This document shows positions 50,276 to 62,554 of a stretch of 64,000 bases of DNA, piece by piece. The translations under genes and the position numbers were made by a program. The stretch is from Ficedula albicollis. Taxonomy: Eukaryota; Chordata; Aves; Passeriformes; Muscicapidae. The stretch is taken from NCBI RefSeq assembly GCF_000247815.1, contig NC_021677.1, forward strand, positions 42,692,864 through 42,756,863. The letters run 5' to 3'. Position 1 is the stretch's first letter; every line of letters begins with the position of its first letter. The notes below the pieces were generated by a model. That model saw only the letters and a program-made list of their open reading frames with translations, ran no database searches and was not told where the DNA came from.

Positions 50276-53003
50276 TGTAAGCTTTAAGAATCATATCACA
50301 ATCCTTAATTCAGCCCTATGGTGTAATCTTGGGTGAAGCATCCCAGAACTTGGCAGGAATCCTTATCTCCATCCTCCTTACCTCTTCTTTTGTAGCATGG
50401 CACTACAGGTCTGTGCAATGTCCAGTGAGCCCATAACGGGTTGGGAGGAAGGACAAGAGGGACTGTAGTGTATGCTTGCTGAAATAGGGAACATGTAATT
50501 GAATAATGGTAATAAAACAGCTATTCCAGGACAAGACCCCGAGTTGCATGACCTTTTACCATGGAGTGAGTGTGTCACCTTAAAATTTAACCGGTGAAAG
50601 ATTTGGATGCTGTATCAGACTATATCGTGTTAGGTAAGTTACTTTAATTAACTGTTTGCACACTCTTCATTGCAAAGGCAGGGTAACACTTAGCTTAAAT
50701 CTCTTTTATTGCATCCTGTTCAATTGCAGCAATGTGATAGTACACCTAAGAATATCACCTAACCATGTCACATAGATCGTTGTTGTTGTATGCTCTTGTC
50801 AAATAAAAACATAAAGTTGGAAAGGCTGAAAGCATTTATCGATTTCTCAGTTGAGGCATAAAAGAAGTAGACAACCTTTCTAGACTCAGGGACTTAGATC
50901 TGAGGAAGAAGAGGAAGAAAAAAGAGATATCTTTGACATGGATGACACAAGGACAGTGGTTAAGTTTCTGACAACCTGATAGGCCTGAATGTTGAAAATG
51001 CTGTCTCTTGGCATGAAATAAGAGATATAAATGAGGGGAGAACTAGGTGCTGCTTGAAGTATTTGCTGGCAATGTTTTAATAGAGTGTGTCTCATAGATA
51101 TGTATCCTTTCAAATATTTTCCAAGCAGATGGATGAGGCTGCAGACAACCTATAAGCAGTGCCTTTGAGGGATGTTAGAACTGTGTCTGTTTCAAGGGGA
51201 TACAGCTCCAAAGCTTAACAATATGAACTTTAAATATAGGCATAATTCACTCTTTCACAGCTGATTATTTTGGTTGGAACACGTGGTGAGTTTGAAATAG
51301 AAGAGTGGGAGACTTTCAACACTAATTTAGACTTGAAAGTCATCCATTCTCTTGCAGATCTCATTTGGTGTTGCTGTTGGTCTTTAAAAAGGCCTTTTAG
51401 AGTAGATGCAAAGCTCTCTCTGAAAGCAAGCTTTTGGGGCTTCTCCTGGCTCTGCAGTGTGGGTTGGCTGCATCAAATAGCCATTAACACACTGTTAATG
51501 CACTTTTCTGGCATCTAGTCCTAAATAAAATGTCCTAAGTATGATTATTGATAATTGTTTTATTCCAGATGTTTTATTTGGTAGTTTTTTTAATAGCAGT
51601 GATCCTTAATACTAACTTGCTTTCTATGTTTACGGCAGCTGTTTAGTCCTAGAGAGTGAAGGGTAGTGTGGAGTCTTCAGGTCACATGTGGCATTGTAGA
51701 GAGTCGTGTTTGCTGTTGTCTGGCTTTTAGAACATAACATTTGAATGTGTGGAAGAGTTGTGTTATGCATAGAGCTAGATCTGATTTAATCTGTCATTTT
51801 ATGTAGGATGATTTCTGAGTAGTAACCCTCAATCATTGTCAGCAGTGTGCTCTTACTGTAGTAATAGATGCCAGGTTATTTATTGCTGTCACCTTCCTAT
51901 TAAAAACTGTACTTCTTTTCACTACAACAGTTGGTCTAAATTTGGGGGTAGTAGTTTATTCCATTTATGAGGAGGAAATTATTCGCATGGAGTCAGAAAA
52001 CTTTGATGGATTTTTGTTATTTTAAAGAACTGTATTAAGTCCTCCATTCTCAAACAAAATAGGAAATGAAACATAGATGTTCCTCTCTCCTCAGAGCACC
52101 AGTTCTCTCTGTATGTATCCTTCCTCAAATGTTACGTGCCACAGCTGCACCACGCGTGAGCTCAGCCAGACCTAAACTTCTGTCACTCTCTCTGCCTGGA
52201 GAGTGTGTTCTGCTCTCACACGACTTTTGAAGGAGTTGCACAGCTATTGTGTTTTGCTGTTTGCTGGATTTTTAAAAAAAATTCTGATTGCTCAGGATCT
52301 CAAACAGCATGATATTATCCTTTTGTCTGAAGTAGAAGCTTGTTTTTAACTCTGTTGTGTCTACCTTTCAAATACATGGGTGGCAATTAAATCTACCAGT
52401 TCCACTGTGATTCAACCTCTGCTTATTATTATTATTTTAGGCAGAACTTGGCCATTCTGTCTTCAGCAGTAATCATTCAGCCTTTGGTCTCCTCTGTCAT
52501 TAGTTGTACTGGTTTAATTTAAGATACTGTTTCCTATAAGCCTTTTTAAGCCAAAGTACTCACTTTGGTTTAAACCTGATTTTTATCAGTTTTGTTGAAA
52601 ACAACTAAAAGCATTTCAAAAGCAAACAGAAAACCATTTACTAGGTTAGAATAAGCCAAACTTTAGCAGAAATAAGAACTTCTGCATATTAGTTTCTCCT
52701 AGTTTAATTTTAGACAGACTTGTTCACAGACATAGCTGTAATGTTTTTAAGGAGTAGTAAAGACAAGTTAGAGAAGGTTTCGGATATAGGGGATGGGTCA
52801 GAGGGATGGACGGTATAACCTCAAAAAATAGAAGATCAGCAGGTTGTTTTTTTATGTGACTTTGTACAAGCATGATTACACACAGGTTCTTTGTAACTTC
52901 TTTTTAACTATTTCACATCACTTTCAGTTTAGAAATTTGAGATGAAAGACAGCTATTGTGTCTTCTGGTGGCATTTGCAAGATGCTAATTGAAGCTTTGG
53001 GTT
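50276..53003. other. Unique non-coding sequence
   Basis: No gene or transposon is recognised. A short TTA repeat lies near 52422-52436. Confidence 0.5.
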
Positions 53004-53135
53004 GTTCTTTGTTTCTTGATCTTCACCCAGAATACAAGCCCCACTGTCCTCAACAGGCTGAGAGTTGATGATTTTATTAGGGAGGAGGAAGGGGACCAGG
53101 CAGGAGCAGTTAAAGTATTGGGCTTTTTATTTCAG
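53004..53135 (+). repeat. Diverged dispersed repeat, copy A
   Basis: This segment resembles 55477-55607 in the same orientation: TTCTTTGTTTCTTGAT, CCACTGTCCTCAA, GAGAGTT..GATTTTATTAG, GGAGG..GGGGACC, and GTATTGGG in shared order. By eye roughly 80% of positions agree. It may be an unnamed old transposon family or an ancient local duplication. Confidence 0.75.
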
Positions 53136-53990
53136 GAACCATAAATCTGTGTGCTTCAAAAGGACGGGCTTTGTGTGCGCATGAGAGAGAGAGAGAGCAA
53201 ACACTAATGCATCATGGAGGACAGGTCATTCCGCTGAACGCAGCTCAGCTCCTGAGAGTTTGGAGATTAGAGGCAGCAATAATTTCTGGCTGCTGTAATT
53301 TATGTTAATGTGGCAGCCCAGGGTTGTATATTTCTGCTGAGATGGCCATTTTTGTGAGGCTTCATTCTGACCACAGTAGAAACCACAGGGGTTTCAGGTA
53401 TTGGTGTTTGTCTTTTGCTGATTTAGCCAAGCAGTGAAACAAACAATTTCATTTTTGTTATTTAATGATGGAATTTAATGTCTTTTTTTTTTCTGATTTC
53501 TGTGGGCTAAAATGGTAAAAAATAGGAAGGAAGCAGTAAGTTCTGCCTCTCACCTTTGGGTAAATTAGCCCAGTGTTAATGTAGGATCTGGCACTCTTTC
53601 CAGTTCCAATGGCTGAAAAGAAATATAACTTCCCAGTAATCCCTCAACCCTAGGGGTCTTGTGATGTCACTGAGTTCCCGCTCCAGCCTCCAGTTTTTGA
53701 ACATTCTGTGTACTGCTGCAGTGTATCCCGTCAGCAGGGGGAAAAGAAGTACTGGTCAAGTTTGAAGAATACACTGTGGAAACACTGAAATAAGTGTCTA
53801 ATATTGGAAAAGTGGAGAAGGTTTAGGGAAAGAAATGAAAACTGTTTTGGGAATTTAGGGAATTGCTTTTAGAGGTATTACTGAAAGAGTTAGTTAATCT
53901 TGGTTAAGTGATATCTGGGAGTGAGAAGGGGGAATACAGCTCTGCTAGTATTTGGTGATCATAAACACTATAGAAAGAGACAAGGTATTT
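53136..53990. other. Unique sequence with a short (GA)n and a regulatory-looking block
   Basis: A (GA)n run lies at about 53183-53197. The part at 53200-53400 is non-repetitive with several ATTA/TAAT cores and CAGCTC-type motifs, resembling a conserved enhancer. This is untested. Confidence 0.4.
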
Positions 53991-54240
53991 AGATGACTAG
54001 AACTGGAGAAGAGAAAAATTTAAGGGTAAATATTATGGAAAACTTCCTGTCATGGAGATATGTCCTTGCCCTGTCAAGCTCTGGAATCATTTCCCAGGGG
54101 AATGGAAAAGCAACTCCATGGCTTGACAGGTTTTGAATTAGACTTGGAAAAATGTTAGTCCATGCAGCATGTAGAATAATCTTTCTCTTGGCAGCAAGAT
54201 AGCATATGAAAGGAGGGAAATGATGATCTTGCAGGAAAAA
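53991..54240 (+). mobile_element. Fossil CR1-like 3' region, plus strand
   Basis: Old CR1 landmarks can be followed in order: GGGTAAATATTATGG then AAAACTTCCTGTC, CTCTGGAATCATTTCCCAGGGG, and GGTTTTGAATTAGACTTGG. These correspond to the conserved region upstream of the CR1 terminus. Divergence is high and boundaries are approximate. Confidence 0.6.
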
Positions 54241-54264
54241 TTATGGTCTAGTGATTTATGTACA

Positions 54265-54440
54265 GAAGTGGGCATCAGGACATCTGATTATTTTCTCTAT
54301 TTTATCACTGATTTACTTTTTAATACCGGGGCAAGTAATTTAATCCTTCTGTGCAACCGTGTTCTCATCTGTAAAAGGAATGTTGCATAGACTGAAGAAT
54401 TTACTCCCTGGACAATGTTCTCATAGCTAGATGGTACTCT
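54265..54440 (+). mobile_element. MIR-like SINE fossil, plus strand
   Basis: The core GGGCAAGTAATTTAATCCTTCTGTGC then TTCTCATCTGTAAAAGGAATG matches the conserved MIR core/L2-tail pattern of an ancient tRNA-derived SINE. A CATCAGGACATCTG segment upstream sits where the family has its CAGGAGACCTGG block. It directly follows the fossil CR1. A related core-SINE family is possible. Confidence 0.72.
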
Positions 54441-55476
54441 GAAGTGATATGATTATTTTTAAAAATGCCCATAGTCTGGAGGAAACTGGAAGCTCCTTGC
54501 CCCAGGTGAGTAACTGCTTAACCTCAAGACCTAAACAGTTGCTTGAAGCATCCAGTCTTTCATTTCCTTCACCCTGACAAATTGAAGTCTATATAGCATA
54601 GTTGATGGAAATCTCCTAGTCTGCTCTCAAATCTGCTGCATTGCTTTTGTCTTTTGTTGTTCTCACTGTAAACCAATACTAGTTGGATGACTAAAAGGAG
54701 AGGAAAAATCATTAGGCTGTTTTAATTTACACCCAGCAAGGCCACGACCTTTGCAGAGTGTGGCTCAAACTCAGAGTGGAGCATGACATGAAGGCACTGT
54801 TCTACTGCCTGCTCATTACAGCAGATTGGTGTCATTCCTGTTCTCCTCTAACAAGCCTGTTTTTCCAAATTACTAGCTCTGTCTCCTACAAGAAGCCACT
54901 AACAATCATGCCAATTTCATCACCACTTTTCCCCTTGAGGATCTTCCCTTATCCCTTGGTACTGCAGTTGTGCCCAGCCTGAGATGCCTGCCGTGGAAGA
55001 AGGGAGGACACTTCCCTCTACCTTGATTAAAAGCTCCTAATACGCATTAAAAATGAGGTGTGATCTGAGATGTCAGAAGTCTGGCATCCCAGGCTAGGCA
55101 CAGTAAGTAATGTCTCACTGGGGTCTCCACAGCATTTTCCTGGCATACTAGCTAGACTAGCCTGGTGCCAGATTTGAGACACTCAGGAAGGATTTCTTCA
55201 GCAGGAAGCTACAGCAAGGCTGTAATAGATCCAGTGGCCCTCAGGCAAGCAGTCAACTAACAAACCTTTAGGGAGCTTGCTGAGCTTGTTTGAGAGCACC
55301 TGGGGCTACTGTTTGTTCATATAAGTAATATTCCCAAGAACAGCAAATCTAAAGTTCTCATTATTCAATTTTGAATTTACTGTATGTTGTTCACATTGTT
55401 TATTTTAAATTATTTGCTGAGCCACTGATGGGCTACGTTAATGCAAGGGCTGGCCTCCTTACCATGGACCTTTGTT
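54441..55476. other. Unique non-coding sequence
   Basis: No gene is recognised. Frames at 54758-54982 and 55371-55553 are short and without features. Confidence 0.5.
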
Positions 55477-55607
55477 TTCTTTGTTTCTTGATTTTCATCC
55501 AAAATAGAAGTCCCACTGTCCTCAAAAAGCTAAGAGTTCGTGATTTTTATTAGAGAAGAGGAGGGGACCTGTGGGAGCTGTTCAAGTGTTGGGTTTTTTA
55601 AAGTATT
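55477..55607 (+). repeat. Diverged dispersed repeat, copy B
   Basis: Partner of 53004-53135, about 2.47 kb downstream in the same orientation, with shared blocks in the same order. Flanking sequence does not appear to match, which favours two separate insertions or a small old duplication. Confidence 0.75.
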
Positions 55608-58600
55608 GGATGTTTTAATTTACACCGATGTGACTTCTCTGGGATCATTGTCATTATTGTTTATTCATGCCAGTTTTATTGAGAGGGCAAACAGTCAGAC
55701 CAAGGCTGTCTATAATCCTGGAAATGAAATAAAACTGATTATTAAATTGAGGGACTTTCAGGGCTGTTAAAAAGCTTCTTGATGTTTGGAGGAATAGAGG
55801 GCCTTGTAAAAACCTTAGTCTAGAGTTAACATGGCAATTTGGTTGGATGTGCCACAATGCTACTTTAACCTGACTGTAACAGCAGAAGAACCAGAAAAAA
55901 AGTTAGTGGTTAGGGGCCAAGGGGAATAATCCAGGTTCACTATGGGTCCCCCTTGTGGAATATCCTTTCTACGCCATTGAGTCTTCTCTGTGTCCAGAAA
56001 ATAGCATAAGTATTATGCATTTATGATTGCAACAGCTGTCATCTGTTCTCAGAATTAGTTTCCAAAATAGTCTGTGAGAGAAATCTGTGGCTTTTAGCCT
56101 CATCTTGGAAAAAAAATTACAGAAGAAAAACATTAATTGATGCAGGGGGAAGAAAACTCAGGAATCCCAGTGTTTTTAAAGTAGGAGTTTAGCCAACAAG
56201 ATACTCTTACAAAATCAGCTTTGTAGCACTTGTTTCTCCTAGTCCTTCAAGAGAAAACACACATGCTGCATATGTCCAAGCTGTCTCCGCGGCTCCACCT
56301 GCTCTACCACAGCCTGCTGGCGTGTGATCCTCCCACTCCATATTATCTGACTCATGCCACAGAATGATCTGTTAAGAAGGAAAAAAGAAAACCAACTTGC
56401 AGCAGGCTTTGTTCCTTTGACATAAAAATTTTGTCTCCCTTTGCTTGTTGAGTTGACATTTCCCATGTAAATATTTTTTCATAAGAAGTGCACAAGATGG
56501 CACAAAGGTCCAAGTAGGAGGGAGCTAAATTTGAATCTTAAATGAGGGCATTCTCTGTCCCTGTTTTAAGATGTAGAATTGAGTATGAATGCTGATCTCA
56601 AATCTTTCTGTCTGTTATTGGGATTTGAAACTTCATTGTCAAAGATACCAAGCAAAGAAATTCTGAAAGAGAGCAATTTACCATCCTGACTAATTTCTTT
56701 CCTGGTCTTCTTGTGAATGCTCAACAGGTCTCAACAAGGTCAGTGGCCTTGTTAGCAATAGTGCAGCCAGCAGGGCCAGGGAAGTGATTGTCCCTGGAGA
56801 GCAGTCTTGATGTTTCACTTACTTAAAACTTAACAAAGAACAAGAAAATGGTCTTGAGAAAATAATTCTTCCAGGCTGAAGGAGCTGGTGACTAGCCATT
56901 ATGTGACAGTTTACCTAATTTCATCACACAGTACATCGTCCCTTACACTCTTGCCTAGTCATTACTCAAGTAGTAAATGCTTTTACAGTCTCTAATTTGG
57001 AGATGTTGTAAAGATGAGTAAGATACAGCAAGGTGCAGTTACCTCATTATAAGAACAGAATCTAATAGATTTGTAAGGATGTGTAATGTGCTTCAGTTCC
57101 TTTTAAAAACCTTTTCTTTAAAGATTTTTTTACGTAATGCACAAGAAGTATGTGGTATGGTAGCAAGCTGAACCTAGGTATTAGAATGCGTGATTTGCCA
57201 AAGGGTTTCATTAAGGCCAAGAGTTAGCCAGATGCAGAGATGATATTTATGTTAATAATCACTGTAAGTTCGGGTATTCCTATTAACAGGGACAGGAAAA
57301 TTGAAGAGGGTACTAAACCTCACGGTTTAGATCAAGATTGGAGATTAGGGTATTACCTTTTTATGTTAGGAACTGATTGCCTCCTTGCCGCCTACAGCAG
57401 AATCTCCCTGCACGTTCATGTCAGTGGTTGGGTCTTGGCAACTATTGCTTCATGAGCTGGGCTGTGAGCACACCAGCCTCTGTATTTATATTTTTCCTGA
57501 GGCTCAGGTTTAAGCAGATTCGTAATTGCCTACTCACTAGATTATCCTTTCCTTCTTCCTTCTCTTTTGCCTCCTGCAGATGTTGGTTGTAAATTTTCTG
57601 TCACTGTTATGACATTTTTGTGCTATTCTCTTGCCTCAAAGTGGCTTCATTTCTCCATGTAGTTAGTGGTATATATATAGGTGAAACAGCACAACAGCCA
57701 ATATCTTAAAATTGTTTGTTACCCATTTTCCTTTCCATTTTCTTGATTTCCATTCCTCATTGCATTTCTGTAATGTCAGTTCTGTTGGCAATCTCCTTCT
57801 CCATAAAACAAAACCTTATTGAAATGTAGCTACTTCAATGTTTGTATTTAATGTGAATAAAGATTAGTTTCCATGTTTAAAAGTTAAGTCACTGATTAAG
57901 TAACCTTTAGACTTTTTGGCAATCACAGTAATAAGAGTATTTATGAAGATACAGTCTGTATTTAGGGAGAATTAATCAGTCAAGAAGTAAAATCTATATG
58001 GCTGAAGGAAATAACTTAGCTGTCTTTTACAGAAAAATAAAAAAGGGTGCTAGTGGGGAAGAGATGTCACTATCATCAATTAAAAATTCAAGGACACGTT
58101 TAAGACTGAAATGAAAATAAATCAGACCTAAAAACATTGCTGCTCCTTGGACTGTATCTGTTCCATAGATAACGCAGGACATCATCTCTAGGGCTGTCAA
58201 TCAGAGATGGTTTCGTGAGTACCAATCTCAGTAAAAAATAATTAAATTGACAGAAGCTACCTAGCTGGATTATCTCAGTATCTAGAAGCCTCCCACCTCT
58301 GCAGAGCAAGGTTACTTAAGCCTGTATTTGTATGAGAAAATGAATGCATTGGTCTCTTTCTGCCTAGTTCTTATTTGTTTACTAAAACCAGAACAATAGT
58401 TCAGCACCTTAATTTTTCTTGAGAAAAACAAATGTGACTTTTCTGTGGTAGCTGCAAATGTACTGCTGCATTGAACAAACTGATTATGTGAGTATCCTGA
58501 TCTACATGGGGCCAAGGGCCAAAGATCAATAGCAACAAAGTTTAAGACAGATCAGAACTCGGCTGATGGAATAGGTTCTGTGTAAACCTTAGCAGTCTCA

Positions 58601-59040
58601 GCAACATGAACATTTATATGTGACTCATTAGCATAATAAAAAGAGGCAGGATATATGTCAGAAAGCATGACTGAGGCCAGGAGAAATGTTTTTTTAAACC
58701 TTCTGCATGACCACCAGAAATTTACACTGCCTCTCTGTATTTTCCAATCAGTTGAGTGATGTAACCAATGGCCTCTTCAAGAGATTAGGAAGCAAAACGC
58801 ATTTTTAGGCTGACTTTTTAAGGGTTGAAGGCAGATGAGCAGAACAGGTGTAGCTGTAATGATTTCATGTATTAGTAGAAAACTGAAGAGCAAAGTCAAA
58901 GGTAGCTTTATAAATTACTGTATGTAGGAATGAACTGCAAAGGCTGTTTTCATAATTTGCTGATTGAAATAGAAAAGTGTGTTGGAAAGAGTCAAGCATA
59001 CTTTATTTCTCTATAATTAAAATATACTTCAATGTATTTC

Positions 59041-59070
59041 TGTATGTGAATAGGACACTATTCACATACA
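59041..59070. other. Perfect 13-bp inverted repeat with 4-base loop
   Basis: TGTATGTGAATAG (59041-59053) and its exact reverse complement CTATTCACATACA (59058-59070) flank GACA. The stem is too short for a typical microRNA precursor. It could form a cruciform or be a binding-site palindrome. Confidence 0.85.
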
Positions 59071-60669
59071 TAAGAGCTTAGTTAATATTTTACTGACTTA
59101 AAAATTCAGACATTTTAAATTGAGCTTCAGTTTTATATAAGAATGTAAAGACTTTCTTTTGAAACACTATGTAGCCTTTTGCAGATTGTACTTGATATTA
59201 TTATTTTGGCTGGAACAGTTTGAATATTATTTATATTTGTAGTAGTTTCAGTTAGATTGTATATGCATTTTTGAGGGTGAATGAAACATACAGTAAAGTG
59301 TTGCATGCTTGCATTAAAGACTACTACATGAGCAGATACACTGACTCTTTATAGGAGATTCAAAAATGTAAAGGTATCCAATCTATTTCCATTCCATGAG
59401 TCCAGAAAACTCTTGCTGTGATAGATGTGATCTCATCCTTCTGACAAAAGGAATCTAATCAGGTTATTTAATTTAAAATGGATGCAAACCAAGAAGAATT
59501 AAAAGCATCAGCAAAACAATGACGTGAAAGCTTCAGACAGAAAAGGATTATTGTTAGGGAAAAGCCACAACTACTCTGTAAAACTTGGTGATGCTTTCCT
59601 AGTTAGACATTAATGGGATGGATGATATAATAGGAAAGGAAGACTTCCCTTGAACATCCCAGATAAAACTAATTGGGAAGCAAAATCTTTCCAACTCTCC
59701 TGCTCCCTGGGCATTTGCTAATGGACAAACCTTGTAGAAGGCATATTCTTGGTACTTATGTCAAAAGCCAGAGTATTTTGAAGGTACCTGAGGGAACTAA
59801 AATTACATAATTTGAATTCTATCAATAGTCTGAAAGGAGAGAGCTGCTGAGAAAGGGAGACTTGGAGTCTTGCTATGAAATTAACTTTCTGGATATTGCT
59901 CTGACAACAAGATTAAAGAAAAGTCCCAGACAAGTTGTGAGTTAGTGGGTCTCAGTCCAGTTGAAAAAAAGGTACGACCCTACTCGTGCTCAGGAGCACA
60001 GCTCACTCTTTTAGGAGTCATGGCAGCCGGAATACTTAAGCAATGAAGAAAATTATGCTGGCTTGATGTGAATTAATCAGAGTAACTTTTAAAGATTTAA
60101 TATACACCCCCATCAGTACAAAAAAAGTCCCTGCCTACTGGCCGTGGTGCTCATCTCCAACCCACACACGTGTGGAGAGACACTGGAGCTGATTACAGTC
60201 TGTAAGAATATTATTTTTAACAGTTTTAATAGTCCACTCCTGAATAATCATTAAATGTACCTTTAAAAAAAGCCCCAAACCCAAGCCAGCAGAAAACCAA
60301 AAATTCCAACCAAAACTAGAATATATGCAGATGACTAAAATACCGTTCCTTTCTTCCTACGCAGAACTATTATGCTCAAACATTCCCAGTGGAAGCATCT
60401 GCAGCAAATCACAAGCAGTATTTTAACTATTTAGTTGTCTGATGTTCAGTTTCCCTGAGAATTGTTTTGCAGCCTGGGGAATGTGTTACCAAGGTAAAAT
60501 TTTGAAAAGCTCATTACCTTGCTTTGGAATAATTGAAAACTCCTTCTCTGGGTGGTCCAGAGATATATCTGTGACATCAGCCCTGTCTGCCTTTAGAATT
60601 TTCTATCAGCCTATCTCCTTTATAACTGAGCACCTCTTGGGTTAATGAGTTGGCATTCTTCTTTCTCCT

Positions 60670-60692
60670 TTGTGTGTGTGTGTGGGGGGGGG
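60670..60692. repeat. (TG)n microsatellite with G9 run
   Basis: About seven TG units are followed directly by a run of G bases. Confidence 0.85.
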
Positions 60693-62470
60693 CATAGCAA
60701 GAGGCCAGGAAAATCAAAGGAGTCTGTTAAATTGTGTAGAGGAGAGATTATGAAATGTGCCCTAGAATGGGGACTGTGGCATGAGTTGGGATGGTTTAAG
60801 ATGGTACCATGGCTCTCTATTTCCTCTAGCATGTATTGTTGAACTCCACCTAGCTGTTGGAGTGGTTTTATGTCTAGAATTGTTTCTCTTCCATGTTTTT
60901 GAGACGAGTTTGGGGTGTTCGTTTTGGCTTTCATGGTGAAAGTCTGTGCTTTTAACACAATTGGGTTTTAGCAGACGGTTCTGTATTCAGAAATAGTTAA
61001 AGGCTCAGTCTTTCCTTCCAGCTCCAGATGTGCCACTGTGCCATGCCAAAGGCTGGTGCAGGCTGATCTGGGTTAGCTCTCAATGCCATACTTGGGAAAT
61101 AGTATCTTACAATCAGCTGCAGTAAAGAAGCCATGAGGGAGTTGTTATCAATGAAATCCTTTCTGTGAGGTATCCCTGCAGGTCCTTAGTTCATTGTTGC
61201 TCTTGTTATCCTCTCTGTAGTTTCTGCTTCAAACTGAGATAGCTCAAAAAATGGCCATCCTCTTTCGTTCTGCCAGACTGACCCCACGTACAGGCTCATT
61301 AAGCCCCAGCTTGCTTATTGTTTGCACTCTCAAAGCTAATGTAAGTCAAGGGAGAGATTGGTGCTTGGCTTTGGCTCAGAGTGTTGAACAAACAGCTGAC
61401 TGGTTTCTAACTAACTCATTTAGAAGAAGAAAAGTAAACTCTGCTTTTAATGTTAGCTTTCTCTAGTAGCAATTTTTCTAGGGCATTTTTCTCTGTTGGA
61501 TGGAAATACAGAGCCAGGATGAGTCCAGTTAGAAGCTTAGGTGTCTGTATTTTCAGGCATTAAATAGAGATACTGGGATGGAATAGAAATCCCTGACCTA
61601 ATTAGCCCCACAGAGAGACAACCCCCGATTTCCTATGCCACAATGTTGCAAATGAAGGCCTGTATATTGCAAACCCTACAAAGCAAATCTGGCTGGCAAG
61701 GAGAAATGAAGTGTTGCTCTTGATAATGGTAGAGAAATGAAGTGTTTGGTAACATGCTGTGCTGCTGAAAATTCCTATTCTCGGGTCCATTCCTCCATCT
61801 CTTTCCCCCATACCCACGTGCAAACAAACCCTTTTAAAGATGGAGGAGAAAGCAAAATTAGCCAGTGTCTTCTCTGACCTCTCCCTGGAGGCCAGGAAGG
61901 TAAAGATAAAGCCACAGTTATGGCTTTCCAGCCAGTACATACTCTCTTCCTCTAGATCAGTGTGGAAAGTATCAGCTTGATGTTTCCTAAAGTACCTTTT
62001 TTATGAGGATCTGCATGAAATCCTTAGAGTTTTGTGAAATCTAAAGTTTGCATATGCTGCGAAAACAAGGAAAGACCATTTTTTTTTCTTTAGTTTAGTT
62101 TAGAAGCGTGACTTCAATGCAGTCCCAAAATGTTGAAGAAGTAGGTGATGCTTGCAAGCTTCTGTCAGTTGTAACTAAATATTCCAGAACCCCCAAACCA
62201 AACAACTCAAACATTTATTTAGCCGGCTTCTCACCATTGAAGCTTTGCTTTATTTTAAGCCTTCTCTCAGGGACAAACAGTTGAGTCACACTGGGGGTTA
62301 TCAGTTACAGATTAGGAAAAAGCACAGGATGCTTAAAACTGTCCATCTCTCTCACCTTCAGTGAGGGTGTTAGCATGAGTTATGTGTTTGCCTGCTGAGG
62401 AAGGATGAGTGGGAAAGGAGAATGGCTGTCAATGGCAGACAATGAAAAGTACCTTCTTTCTGTGATGCAG

Positions 62471-62554
62471 GATGAGTCCAAAGTACTCAGCAGCAGAGAC
62501 AGGCTGAGGGAGCATCTCACCTTTGGGTTGCTGAAGAGGGAGGAGTTCAGATGT
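62471..62554 (+). other. Candidate small exon (weak)
   Basis: GATGCAG precedes 62471 and GTAAAG follows 62554. The 84 bases encode 28 codons in phase 0 on both sides, within a larger 109-codon open frame. The peptide is charged (DESKVLSSRDRLREHL at its start) and not recognised. The donor is mediocre and chance is likely. Confidence 0.18.

Larger units (their letters stand above)
55608..62470. other. Long unique non-coding stretch
   Basis: No gene or transposon is recognised over 6.9 kb apart from a perfect hairpin at 59041-59070 and a short (TG)n with a G-run at about 60670-60692. Open frames up to 112 codons are unsupported. Confidence 0.5.
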
